The position numbers were made by a program, and so were the translations under genes. Under the pieces are notes generated by a model. That model did no database searches, was not told the DNA's origin, and worked only from the letters and a program-made list of their open reading frames with translations. This document shows positions 24,889 to 33,381 of a stretch of DNA of 64,000 nucleotides, piece by piece (positions within the stretch are counted from its first letter, which is position 1; every line of letters starts with the position of its first letter). Source of the DNA: Tunicatimonas sp964551335 (GTDB taxonomy: Bacteria; Bacteroidota; Bacteroidia; Cytophagales; Cyclobacteriaceae); contig CAZKCO010000006.1 in NCBI GenBank assembly GCA_964551335.1, positions 62,001 to 126,000 of the forward strand, given 5' to 3'.

Positions 24889-26339
24889 TGGTTACTTATA
24901 CTGAACTCGCCCCCGATTTAATAATATCCCGCGTACTCACCGGCCTCTGGCAGATTGCCGATATGGAGCGCGACGGAACCGAACTGGATATACCCGCTAC
25001 GGCCCAAGCCATGCAGACCTACGTCCAAGCGGGCTTCACCACCTTCGATATGGCGGACCACTACGGCTCAGCCGAAGTAATTACCGGTACCTTCCGCCAG
25101 CAAAACCCGGATAATCCTGTGCAACTGCTCACGAAGTGGGTGCCTAAACCGGGGCCAGTTACCAAGGATGAAGTAAGGGAAGCGGTGCAATTATCCCTGG
25201 ATCGGATGCAGACGGAGTCACTAGACTTACTGCAATTTCACGCCTGGAATTACGCTGATCCGGTTTGGTTAGATAGCTTGTACTGGTTGCAGGAACTCAA
25301 GCAGGAGGGACTGATTCGCCACCTGGGAGTAACCAATTTTGACGCGGCTCATCTTCGGGTAGCGGTGGCTAGCGGCATTGAGATTGTCTCTAACCAGATT
25401 TGCTATTCGCTGATTGACCAGCGAGCCCACGGAGCCATGACGGAGGTATGCCAGCAGTACGGAGTGAAAATATTGGCCTTTGGTACCCTGGCCGGGGGCT
25501 TCCTGACCGAAAAGTGGCTAGGCCAGCCGGAGCCTGCGGTGGACGAAGAGCATACCTGGTCGCAGATGAAGTACAAACGCTTTATTGATGCAGCCGGGGG
25601 CTGGGATACATTTCAGTCGTTGCTTCAGGCACTCCAGCAGGTAGCCGAGAAACATCAGGTGCCCATGGCTACCGTAGCTAGCCAGTTCATCTTAGATCAA
25701 CCGGCGGTAGGCGGGGTAATTTTAGGTGCCCGGCTGGGGCAAAGCGAGCACATTCAGGAGAACCTGAAAATATTTGAGCTGCAACTGGATATAGAAGACC
25801 ACCAAAAACTACAGAAGGCGCAGCAGGCATTAGAACCCATTCCGGGAGGCTGCGGCGACGAGTACCGTAAACCTCCTTTCCTTACCGCTTCCGGCGATTT
25901 GAGCCATCATTTGGATAGCATGCCGCAACCCTACGAGCCGGTTACTTACCGCGGTCGACAAAAAGTGTTTAGCGGTACCTCTTGGGAAGATATGGCCGGT
26001 TACTGCCGGGCCGTCCGCAGCGGTGACCGTATCTCGGTATCGGGTACTACCGCTACCCACGGCTCCCGACAAATCGGCGGAAGCGATGCCGCCGCCCAGA
26101 CCCACTTCGTGATTGACAAGATTCAGGGAGCCATTGAGTCGCTGGGCGGCTCGCTGGAAGATGTGGTGCGTACCCGTATTTTTGTGAATAACCTCGCCGA
26201 CTGGGAAGCCGTAGCCCGCGCCCACGGCGAACGCTTCGGCAGTATCCAACCCGCTAACACTCTGGTAGAAGCCAGGCTAGTAGGCGAGGGCTACCTGGTA
26301 GAAATCGAAGCCGAAGCATGGACAACTACTACTACTTAG
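24888..26339 (+). CDS. Aldo-keto reductase fused to a RidA-family domain
   Basis: 483 residues in two parts. Residues ~1-320 are an aldo-keto reductase: FDMADHYGSAE carries the catalytic Asp54 and Tyr59, LLTKWVPKPG the Lys83, and LLQFHAWN the His118; the cofactor-side strand VASQFILDQPAVGGVILGAR is also present. Residues ~355-479 are a RidA/YjgF domain: ISVSGTTATHG, VVRTRIFVNNLADWEAVARA (with the conserved Arg) and LVEARLVGEGYLVEIEAEAW. RidA enzymes remove reactive enamine/imine products of amino-acid metabolism. Fusion with a reductase and coupling to an amino-acid permease suggest handling of a carbonyl or imine arising from an imported amino compound; this is inference. Confidence 0.9.
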   Translation: MVTYTELAPDLIISRVLTGLWQIADMERDGTELDIPATAQAMQTYVQAGFTTFDMADHYGSAEVITGTFRQQNPDNPVQLLTKWVPKPGPVTKDEVREAVQLSLDRMQTESLDLLQFHAWNYADPVWLDSLYWLQELKQEGLIRHLGVTNFDAAHLRVAVASGIEIVSNQICYSLIDQRAHGAMTEVCQQYGVKILAFGTLAGGFLTEKWLGQPEPAVDEEHTWSQMKYKRFIDAAGGWDTFQSLLQALQQVAEKHQVPMATVASQFILDQPAVGGVILGARLGQSEHIQENLKIFELQLDIEDHQKLQKAQQALEPIPGGCGDEYRKPPFLTASGDLSHHLDSMPQPYEPVTYRGRQKVFSGTSWEDMAGYCRAVRSGDRISVSGTTATHGSRQIGGSDAAAQTHFVIDKIQGAIESLGGSLEDVVRTRIFVNNLADWEAVARAHGERFGSIQPANTLVEARLVGEGYLVEIEAEAWTTTTT

Positions 26340-26472
26340 TGTAGCATCATCGGATGACCATTTCTGTTGAGAAAGGTGAGTGAGGTAAGAAATAGGGCAA
26401 AAGTAGCCTGATTTACCTTATATGAAAGAAGTATTTTAGCGGTTCACTTTTCTCCAACAACAAGCCTTACTA

Positions 26473-27123
26473 GTGAGCTATAATCCGAACATACATCATC
26501 GTCGGTCTATCCGACTCAAGGAGTACGACTACGCCCAAGCCGGACTATACTTCATCACGCTGTGCTGCCACGGGCGAAGGCATCTCTTCGGAAAAATCAC
26601 CAATAGCGAACTGCGGCTAAACGAATACGGCCAGATTGCCTTTGATGAATGGAAGCATACCGAAGACCTCCGAGACAATATCCGGCTTCATGACTTCATC
26701 ATCATGCCCAATCACATGCATGGTATCATTGAAATAACTTTTACCAAAGGTAAGTCTACTAATCAGCCATATCAAGCTAGTTTCCGAAGTCCATCTCAAA
26801 CGGTCGGGGCTATCATCCGAGGATACAAAGGAGCTACTACTAAGAAAATCAAGATACTATCGGCTGAAAAAGATAAAGAGGATAGCGGTAGCGGAGAAAA
26901 GTATAGCGGAGAGCGTAAGGGCGCTACGGGTAAAGGCGAAAAGGATAGGGAGGAGGGTAAGGGCGAATTGCAATTCGCCCCAACGGTAAAACCGCAAGAC
27001 AAGGTCTGGCAACGCGACTACTACGAACATATCATCCGAGACGAACGAGCCTACCGAAACATAGCGAACTACATACGAACCAACCCGCTGCGCTGGAACG
27101 AGGACAAGTTTTTTAGGAAGTAA
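26473..27123 (+). CDS. REP-associated tyrosine transposase (RAYT, Y1/IS200-like)
   Basis: 216 residues from a GTG start. NPNIHHRRSIRLKEYDYAQA and GLYFITLCCHGRRHLFGKI are typical of the Bacteroidota RAYT N-terminus. The HUH motif MPNHMHGIIEI gives His81 and His83, and VWQRDYYEHIIRDE holds the catalytic Tyr (183/184). A lineage-typical low-complexity insert of Gly, Lys, Glu and Ser (about residues 130-165) separates the two halves. That insert contains a perfect 20-base palindrome in the DNA. RAYTs are single-copy 'domesticated' transposases that mobilise or process REP palindromes; no flanking IS ends are visible, so this is not a plain insertion sequence. Confidence 0.88.
   Translation: MSYNPNIHHRRSIRLKEYDYAQAGLYFITLCCHGRRHLFGKITNSELRLNEYGQIAFDEWKHTEDLRDNIRLHDFIIMPNHMHGIIEITFTKGKSTNQPYQASFRSPSQTVGAIIRGYKGATTKKIKILSAEKDKEDSGSGEKYSGERKGATGKGEKDREEGKGELQFAPTVKPQDKVWQRDYYEHIIRDERAYRNIANYIRTNPLRWNEDKFFRK
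26961..26980. repeat. 20-bp perfect palindrome inside the RAYT gene
   Basis: GGGCGAATTGCAATTCGCCC is self-complementary over all 20 bases. It resembles the GGGCGTATTG-type motif seen in intergenic DNA at 32711, 44194 and 45846, so it may be a REP-like element lying within the gene of its own transposase. It encodes part of the variable insert (GELQFAP). Confidence 0.9.
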
Positions 27124-27181
27124 TCGAGGAGAAGATCAAAAAGGTTGAATATCTTGCCAGATCATAACCAACTACGCATAG

Positions 27182-30100
27182 ATGCTTCGACTGATACTTC
27201 TTCTCCTAACTGTTACCTGGGTAAACAGCAGCTTTTCTCAAACCTACGAACCCGAAAAATTCCAAAACCTGGTAATCCGCAACGTGGGGCCAGCCAATAT
27301 GAGCGGACGCATCACCGCCATTGATGTGGTGCGGGATGACCCTAAAACGATCTACGTGGGAGCGGCCTCCGGCGGAGTTTGGAAATCGGAAAACGGGGGT
27401 ACAGCCTGGAGGAGTATTTTTGATGATGCCCCCACGCAGAACGTAGGCGCAGTAGCTGTTCAACCCGACAACCCCAGCGTGGTATGGGTAGGCACTGGGG
27501 AGGGCAATCCTCGCAATTCCATGAACCTGGGGCAAGGGCTCTTCCGTAGCCGCGATGCGGGCAAAACCTGGGAGCTAATCGGACTGGAAGAAACCAAAAC
27601 CATCCACCGTATCCTGATTGACCCTAACAACGGAAACATAGTCTACATAGGGGCGGCGGGCGATCCGTTTAGTCCGAACGAGCACCGGGGGGTGTACAAG
27701 ACGACCGATGGCGGGGAAACCTGGAATAAGATTCTTTTTACCAATAATCAGTCGGGAGTAGGGGATATGGTGATGGACCCGAGCAATCCTCAGAAGATAT
27801 TTGTGGCTATGTACGAGCACCAGCGGACTCCCTACAGCTTTACCTCGGGTGGACCAGGTTCGGGATTGTTTGTGACGATGGACGGGGGCGCGAACTGGCA
27901 GCAGTTAGGCGAAGAAAATGGGCTGCCCGCTGGTGAGCTAGGTCGTATCGGTATTGCCATTGCTCCCAGTAATCCTAATCGGGTATACGCCAAAGTAGAA
28001 GCAAAGAAGAATGCGCTGTACCGTAGCGAAGACGGTGGTTATACCTGGAAAATGATTAACGACAATCCTAAGTTTACCAACAACCGGCCGTTCTACTTTC
28101 AGGATTTGGCGGTTGACCCTGCCGATGAGAACCGGCTGTACAATATCTACCAGCCCCTCAGTGTGAGCTACGACGGCGGCGAAAGCTTTGATCCGGTTCC
28201 CATGATTCCGGCAGATGAAACCAAAGGTATCCACGCCGACTTTCACGCTTTCTGGGTAGATCCGAACGATCCGGAGTTCTTCATCATCGGGGGCGATGGC
28301 GGGCTAGGTATCACCCACGACCACGGCAAGAGCTGGTATTTTCCCGAAACTATTCCGGTCGCCCAGTTCTACCATATTGCGGTGGATAATGAGATGCCCT
28401 ACAACGTGTACGGTGGCATGCAGGATAACGGCAACTGGTCGGGGCCGGGCTACGTCTGGAAGCGGGGTGGTATTCGTACGCTGTACTGGCAGTACCTGGT
28501 GGGAGGCGACGGTTTCTATATCTCACCCGATTCGGCCAATGCTCGCTTCGGCTACGGCACCTCACAGAACGGTGATCTGTACCGCTACGACAAACTCACG
28601 GGCTATTACCAGAGCATTAAACCATTCGCTCCTGATCTGAATACCCGCCTTCGCTTTAACTGGAACGCTGGTTTTGCTCGCGACCCTCAGGACCAAGACG
28701 TAGCCTACTACGGCAGTCAGTTTGTGCACAAAACCACCAACCGAGGAGCTAGCTGGGAGATCATCTCTCCCGATTTAACGACTGATAACCCCGGGCAGCA
28801 GCAGCAGGACTACGGCGGATTGACGATTGATGCTTCCGGAGCGGAGTTTTATAACGCTATCCTGACCATTGCCCCCAGTCCGCTGGAAGAAGAGACGATT
28901 TGGGTAGGTACCGACGATGGGCAGGTGCAACTCACCCGCAACGGTGGAGAAGACTGGACGAACATTACCGCTAACGTGAGCGGGTTGCCAAATCAAGCCT
29001 GGATTGCTCAGATACAGGCCTCCCGCTACGATGCCGGAACCGCCTGGATGGTGGTGAACAACTACCGGCAGGGTGACTACTCCCCGTACTTGTTTATCAC
29101 CCGCGACTACGGGAAAAGCTGGGAGCGAATGGCGGATGATAACGATGTAAAGGGCTACGCACTGGCCATTATTCAGGACCCGGTAGAGCCCAATTTGGTG
29201 TTCCTGGGAACCGAAAATGGGCTATGGATTAGCATGGATGAAGGCAGTAGCTGGACGCAGATGAAAAACAGCTTTCCGTCGGTATCTACCATGGACTTAG
29301 CCATTCAGGAGCGGGAATCAGCCTTGATCATCGGTACCTTTGGGAGGGCGATCTGGGTGCTGGATGATCTGCTGACATTACGCGAAGCGGCTTCCGAACG
29401 GTTGAATGATGGGTTAACTGCGCTGCCGATGAACAATGCGGTACAGGTAAAAGGTCTGTTCATCGCACCGCCCGGCAACATCTGGACGGGATTCCATACC
29501 ACCTTTGAGGGCGAGAACCGCCCCTTTCAGAAAACCAAGATTCCTTTTTTTGTGACGGAGCTAGCCGATACGGCTCAACTAACCGCCCATATTCTGAATG
29601 ATAGCGGAAAGGAAATTCAGACGGTTACGGCGGATACGGTAGTGGCCGGACTCAACTACGTTACCTGGAAGCTGAATGAGAAGAATGCTGAACTGCCGGG
29701 AGCTTACATCACCGAAGAAACTCGTCGGATTCCGGTGCTGCCTGGTGCCTACACTATTGTGCTGGACTACGCCGGAATGCAGGACACCACCCAGGTGAAA
29801 GTAATTCCTGACCCCCGCTTTGAGCCGCAGCCGGAAGTTGATAAAGCATTGTACGCTTTGCGAAAACAACTGGATACTACGGTAGCCTCCTTTGCCCAAA
29901 CACTAAACCAATTGGCCGATAGCGATACTACGGCCCAAAAAGTACTGGCTCAGATTGAAGAATCCGATAATCAGGCATATACCGAGCTTCAACAGCAATC
30001 GGAAAGCGTAAGAGAGAAAATCAAATCGCTGAATGAAGCCGCAAAGGGTAAACGTCCTGAGAAACAAGTGGGCGCCTGGCAGTCCTTTGAAACTACCGCT

Positions 30101-30301
30101 TACTCTAAAGTGTCCGACGCCCTTCAGGCCCTACAGGCCCGGTTGCATATGCCGTCATCGCAAGACGAAGAGTTAGTGCAGCAAGCCAAGCAGCTAGTGG
30201 CTGATTTTCAGGCGAAAGTGAAAGAATTTTACGAAGATGAGTGGCCGAATTATCGTCAGGCAGTAGAGCAATCATCGCTAGGCTTTCCTTCGGAAGATTA
30301 A
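27182..30301 (+). CDS. Exported BNR/Asp-box (VPS10-like) beta-propeller protein
   Basis: 1039 residues with a signal peptide (MLRLILLLLTVTWVNSSFSQ). At least nine Asp-box motifs of the S/T-x-D-x-G-x-x-W type are visible, e.g. SRDAGKTWEL, TTDGGETWNK, TMDGGANWQQ, SEDGGYTWKM, TRNGGEDWTN, TRDYGKSWER and SMDEGSSWTQ, arranged as one or two beta-propellers over residues ~30-735. The C-terminal ~300 residues form an all-beta domain and then a helical, coiled-coil-like tail. Proteins of this plan are labelled 'glycosyl hydrolase' or 'sortilin-like', but no sialidase or xyloglucanase active-site residues can be pointed to here. A paralogue of the same plan lies at 46163-49444. Confidence 0.88.
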   Translation: MLRLILLLLTVTWVNSSFSQTYEPEKFQNLVIRNVGPANMSGRITAIDVVRDDPKTIYVGAASGGVWKSENGGTAWRSIFDDAPTQNVGAVAVQPDNPSVVWVGTGEGNPRNSMNLGQGLFRSRDAGKTWELIGLEETKTIHRILIDPNNGNIVYIGAAGDPFSPNEHRGVYKTTDGGETWNKILFTNNQSGVGDMVMDPSNPQKIFVAMYEHQRTPYSFTSGGPGSGLFVTMDGGANWQQLGEENGLPAGELGRIGIAIAPSNPNRVYAKVEAKKNALYRSEDGGYTWKMINDNPKFTNNRPFYFQDLAVDPADENRLYNIYQPLSVSYDGGESFDPVPMIPADETKGIHADFHAFWVDPNDPEFFIIGGDGGLGITHDHGKSWYFPETIPVAQFYHIAVDNEMPYNVYGGMQDNGNWSGPGYVWKRGGIRTLYWQYLVGGDGFYISPDSANARFGYGTSQNGDLYRYDKLTGYYQSIKPFAPDLNTRLRFNWNAGFARDPQDQDVAYYGSQFVHKTTNRGASWEIISPDLTTDNPGQQQQDYGGLTIDASGAEFYNAILTIAPSPLEEETIWVGTDDGQVQLTRNGGEDWTNITANVSGLPNQAWIAQIQASRYDAGTAWMVVNNYRQGDYSPYLFITRDYGKSWERMADDNDVKGYALAIIQDPVEPNLVFLGTENGLWISMDEGSSWTQMKNSFPSVSTMDLAIQERESALIIGTFGRAIWVLDDLLTLREAASERLNDGLTALPMNNAVQVKGLFIAPPGNIWTGFHTTFEGENRPFQKTKIPFFVTELADTAQLTAHILNDSGKEIQTVTADTVVAGLNYVTWKLNEKNAELPGAYITEETRRIPVLPGAYTIVLDYAGMQDTTQVKVIPDPRFEPQPEVDKALYALRKQLDTTVASFAQTLNQLADSDTTAQKVLAQIEESDNQAYTELQQQSESVREKIKSLNEAAKGKRPEKQVGAWQSFETTAYSKVSDALQALQARLHMPSSQDEELVQQAKQLVADFQAKVKEFYEDEWPNYRQAVEQSSLGFPSED

Positions 30302-30321
30302 ATATCCGTAACCAGATTACA

Positions 30322-30435
30322 ATGAAGCCAAAAATTTCTTATACCATCTGGTTCAGTCAAAGAAACGGTAGCAGTCTTCTCTGCGAAGCATTAGGTGTAA
30401 TGACATTGTGTCTTAGGGGCACCCTCCCCGGATGA
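30322..30435 (+). pseudogene. Truncated Stf0-type sulfotransferase (N-terminal remnant)
   Basis: An ATG at 30322 opens a 37-codon frame whose first ~26 residues (ISYTIWFSQRNGSSLLCEAL) match the start of Stf0-family sulfotransferases, including the 5'-phosphosulfate-binding loop pattern QRxGSSLLCEAL. The similarity then stops abruptly and the frame ends at TGA 30433-30435, eight bases before a GC-rich multi-hairpin element. The remaining ~220 codons of a sulfotransferase are missing downstream. This looks like a gene cut by a deletion or insertion. The family call rests on a short stretch, but the motif is distinctive. Confidence 0.6.
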
Positions 30436-30442
30436 GCAAAGC

Positions 30443-30521
30443 GAATTCCGGTGGACGTCCCGGCGGGGAACCGCACGCGGGGTCTCCCGCAGGAGATGCC
30501 GCGTCACGGTGGCCGGAATTC
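30443..30521. other. GC-rich structured element (three-arm fold)
   Basis: Outer stem GAATTCCGG (30443-30451) pairs exactly with CCGGAATTC (30513-30521). Inside it, TCCC-GGCG-GGGA (30458-30469) forms a short hairpin. A longer arm has ACCGCACGCGG (30470-30480) pairing with CCGCGTCACGGT (30499-30510) with small bulges and the apical hairpin TCTCC-CGCA-GGAGA (30483-30496). The base composition is far more GC-rich than the flanks. It could be a mobile repeat (MITE/REP-like) or an RNA; nothing identifies the family. Confidence 0.7.
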
Positions 30522-30670
30522 ACTTCTGTTACGGACGAGTGGCACCGAGAGATTTAGGGTAGAGATGCAAAAAGACTGGCATAAAATGATTTGGTAAATA
30601 CTGCTTGCACTTTCACTCACGAGCCGAGGGTGAATTCTGTAAAATATACAATTTCCTGCTGATACGCCTT

Positions 30671-30714
30671 GAGCACGGCTTAAGCACAGTTAGAGCACAG
30701 GAATAGCACGGATA
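30671..30714. repeat. Four 11-bp direct repeats
   Basis: GAGCACGGCTT, AAGCACAGTTA, GAGCACAGGAA and TAGCACGGATA follow one another without gaps, all with AGCACRG at the same phase. An 11-base step is about one helical turn, so the AGCAC cores would face the same side of the DNA. They lie ~175 bases upstream of the sodium symporter start. The rest of 30522-30890 shows no gene. Confidence 0.7.
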
Positions 30715-30890
30715 AGATAATGCCCTGATCTTGCCTAAATGCAATTTCTCACAAAGATAAAAAGATAAAAGACCAGCCTACTGCGGTGAAGCATGAATAA
30801 CCCATTCTGGTTTATTCCATAAATAAAAATCAAACGCGTATATTGGCGTCGGAATTTTACCGTCCGAACCAAACCAGAAAACACTACTAC

Positions 30891-32672
30891 ATGCAACTTG
30901 CTACGCTCGATTGGGTCATTGTCGCGGCCTACTTTCTCTTCGTCCTCATTGTTGGTCTCATTGTTTCCCGCAAAGCCGGAGATAACGTTTCCGAGTTCTT
31001 CCTTTCCGGGCGAAATATGGCCTGGTGGCTGCTGGGGGTTTCCATGGTGGCTACTACCTTTTCAGCCGATACTCCTAACCTGGTGACCGGACTGGTGCGG
31101 GTAGAAGGAGTAGCGGGCAACTGGGCCTGGTGGGCCTTTCTGCTCACCGGTATGCTCACCGTATTTGTGTACGCCAAGCTCTGGCGGCGCTCCATGGTGC
31201 TCACCGACGTGGAATTCTACGAACTGCGCTACAGCGGTAAGTTGGCCGCATTTCTGAGGGGCTTCCGAGCGCTGTATCTGGGATTGGTATTCAACGTAGT
31301 AGTGATGGGTGCGGTGTCTCTGGCCGCTATCAAGTTCGGAGAAATCGTCTTGGGTTTACCTGGCTGGCTCACCCTACTGCTGGCTGGTTCTATTACCTTG
31401 GCCTACAGTGCTTTCGGAGGATTGAAAGCGGTAGTCATCACCGACTTTGTGCAATTCATTCTGGCGATGATCGGATCTATCTGGGCCTGCATCTACTTAG
31501 TGAATCATGAGGCGGTAGGCGGTTTGACTACGCTATTAGCCGACCAGCGAGTGCTGGAGAAAACCAATCTGTTGCCTGACTTTTCCGATCCTTCGGTATG
31601 GGTGCCGATACTGCTGGTACCTCTAGCCGTGCAGTGGTGGGCTTCATACTATCCGGGAGCTGAGCCGGGTGGGGGAGGGTACATCGCCCAGCGGATGTTC
31701 TCGGCCAAAGATGAGCGGAATGCTATCGGAGCCACGCTGTTCTTCAACATTGCCCACTACGCATTACGTCCCTGGCCCTGGATTCTGATCGCTTTAGCTT
31801 CCCTCATAGTCTTTCCCGAACTCACCGATATTCAGCGCGTATTCCCTACGCTTTCGGCGGATAAGCTGGGGCACGACGTGGCCTATCCGGCCATGCTGAC
31901 AATGCTGCCCGTGGGGCTGTTGGGGCTGGTAGCGGCTTCGCTGATTGCGGCCTTTATGTCTACCATTTCTACCCAGCTAAATCTGGGGGCATCTTATCTG
32001 GTCAATGACTTTTACCAGCGCTTTATCAATCCGCAAGCATCACAGCGGCAGTTGGTGTGGGCCGCCCGGTTGATCACGGTGCTGTCGGCGTTTTTGGGCT
32101 TAGGGTTAGGGCTGCTGCTGACCGATGCTAGTCAGGCGTTTAACTTGTTGCTATTGCTTGGAGCCGGTACCGGGCTCATCTATATTCTGCGCTGGTTCTG
32201 GTGGCGGATTAATGCCATGACCGAGATTATTGCGATGATCGCGTCCCTGATTATTGCGGGCTACTTTACCTTTGCCGATCATGGTCTGAAAAGCTGGCAG
32301 ACTATCGTAATCGGCTCCTTACTCACCACCATCATCTGGGTGGTTTCCACGTATTTAACTCGCCCCACCGACGATGAAACCCTCCGTAACTTCTACCGCA
32401 AAATAAAGCCGGGGGGCAACGGCTGGGATGCGGTAATTAAAAAAGCCCAGGCCGAAGGTGTGCCTTTAGAGAAGGAAGCAGGGCAGCTACCGCTAGAAAT
32501 ATTGTGTGTACTCATCGGTACTATCACGGTGTTTTCAGCACTGTTTGCTACCGGTAACTGGATATACGTGAATGTGGGAACGGCTATACTGTTTACGCTG
32601 GTAGCTCTAGGCGGTGGCGCATTTCTCTTCTGGGCCTGGAACCGGTTGAGGACGGAAAGAAATGTACAATGA
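30891..32672 (+). CDS. Sodium:solute symporter (SSS family)
   Basis: 593 residues from the ATG at 30891 (MQLATLDWVIVAAYFLFVLI); an upstream TTG at 30843 was not used. About 13-15 transmembrane helices. Family landmarks are SEFFLSGRNMAWWLLGVSMV (the R-N-M-x-W-W segment after helix 1), YSAFGGLKAVVITDFVQFIL (broken here before the next helix) and a late MLPVGLLGLVAASLIAAFMS, the helix that carries the Na2-site Ser/Thr residues. SSS proteins import sugars, sialic acid, amino acids or vitamins with Na+. It follows a spacer with repeats; there is no adjacent catabolic gene that would reveal the substrate. Confidence 0.92.
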   Translation: MQLATLDWVIVAAYFLFVLIVGLIVSRKAGDNVSEFFLSGRNMAWWLLGVSMVATTFSADTPNLVTGLVRVEGVAGNWAWWAFLLTGMLTVFVYAKLWRRSMVLTDVEFYELRYSGKLAAFLRGFRALYLGLVFNVVVMGAVSLAAIKFGEIVLGLPGWLTLLLAGSITLAYSAFGGLKAVVITDFVQFILAMIGSIWACIYLVNHEAVGGLTTLLADQRVLEKTNLLPDFSDPSVWVPILLVPLAVQWWASYYPGAEPGGGGYIAQRMFSAKDERNAIGATLFFNIAHYALRPWPWILIALASLIVFPELTDIQRVFPTLSADKLGHDVAYPAMLTMLPVGLLGLVAASLIAAFMSTISTQLNLGASYLVNDFYQRFINPQASQRQLVWAARLITVLSAFLGLGLGLLLTDASQAFNLLLLLGAGTGLIYILRWFWWRINAMTEIIAMIASLIIAGYFTFADHGLKSWQTIVIGSLLTTIIWVVSTYLTRPTDDETLRNFYRKIKPGGNGWDAVIKKAQAEGVPLEKEAGQLPLEILCVLIGTITVFSALFATGNWIYVNVGTAILFTLVALGGGAFLFWAWNRLRTERNVQ

Positions 32673-32707
32673 ACAGTGAACAATTAGCAATGAATAGATA
32701 GTATGCA

Positions 32708-32760
32708 TAAGGGCGTATCCACCGAGCGTCGGTCGCCGTGGACGCAGTGCAATACGCCCG
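32708..32760. repeat. REP-like hairpin with GGGCGTAT/ATACGCCC ends
   Basis: GGGCGTAT (32711-32718) pairs with ATACGCCC (32752-32759), and between them CCACCG / CGTGG-type complementarity gives an inner stem. The ends resemble the palindrome inside the RAYT gene (GGGCGAATTG). Flanking text (TGAACAGTGAACAATTAGCA at 32671-32690 and AATGACAAAGGACAAATGAC at 32821-32840) is the degenerate intergenic repeat type. Confidence 0.65.
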
Positions 32761-32835
32761 AACAGAGGCAGTGACAACGAACCTGGAGCTTAACGTTTAG
32801 TAATTCAGTGGTAATGGACTAATGACAAAGGACAA

Positions 32836-33381
32836 ATGACTAATAAGCAAAAAACCGCCAAAGAATCATTTACCACCATGACCGAGCTGGTATTGCCCAA
32901 CGATACCAACGGACTAAATGGACTGATGGGTGGGCGGCTGCTGTACTGGATGGATATTGTGGCGGCGATTGCTGCCCAGAAACATTCGAATAGCTTGGTA
33001 GTAACCGCTTCGGTTGATAATGTATCGTTCTCTCATCCGATAAAAATAGGCAACGTGGTGACGCTCAAGGCGAAAGTAACCCGGGCGTTCAATACCTCAA
33101 TGGAGGTACATATTGAAGTGCAGGCTGAGGATATTCCTAACCAGAAAATTGTGGAAAGCCATCGGGCCTTCTTCACCATGGTGGCGGTTAACTTTAAGGG
33201 AGAAAAAGTGAAAGTGCCGGAGGTGATTCCCGAAACCAAGAATGAGCAGGAATTATTTGACAGTGCGCTGCGCCGCCGCCAATTACGACTGGTATTGGCC
33301 GGACGGATGAGAACCGATGAAGCCAAAGAACTTCGTTCTATTTTCGACATTCCCCACCGACCTAATTATTCCAATGATTAA
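32836..33381 (+). CDS. Acyl-CoA thioesterase, hotdog fold
   Basis: 181 residues. LPNDTNGLNGLMGGRLLYWM followed by Asp is the hotdog active-site helix in acyl-CoA thioesterases of the YciA/BFIT type, where the Asp is catalytic. SVDNVSFSHPIKIGNVVTLK and the AKVTRAFNTSMEVHIEV strand complete the hotdog core, and SHRAFFTMVAV is a typical final strand. The family hydrolyses fatty acyl-CoA in the cytosol. The gene begins within AATGAC-type repeat text, and it overlaps the next gene by eight bases, forming an operon of three with the NlpC/P60 gene. Confidence 0.88.
   Translation: MTNKQKTAKESFTTMTELVLPNDTNGLNGLMGGRLLYWMDIVAAIAAQKHSNSLVVTASVDNVSFSHPIKIGNVVTLKAKVTRAFNTSMEVHIEVQAEDIPNQKIVESHRAFFTMVAVNFKGEKVKVPEVIPETKNEQELFDSALRRRQLRLVLAGRMRTDEAKELRSIFDIPHRPNYSND

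Noticed and set aside
26473..27123. Complete IS200/IS605 insertion sequence
   Set aside because: The protein is of the RAYT type and no subterminal hairpin ends or TnpB gene flank it.
30443..30521. GC-rich element as a tRNA gene
   Set aside because: It has a three-arm fold but no T-loop GTTCRA, no anticodon-arm geometry and no 7-bp acceptor; it is left as an unassigned structured element.
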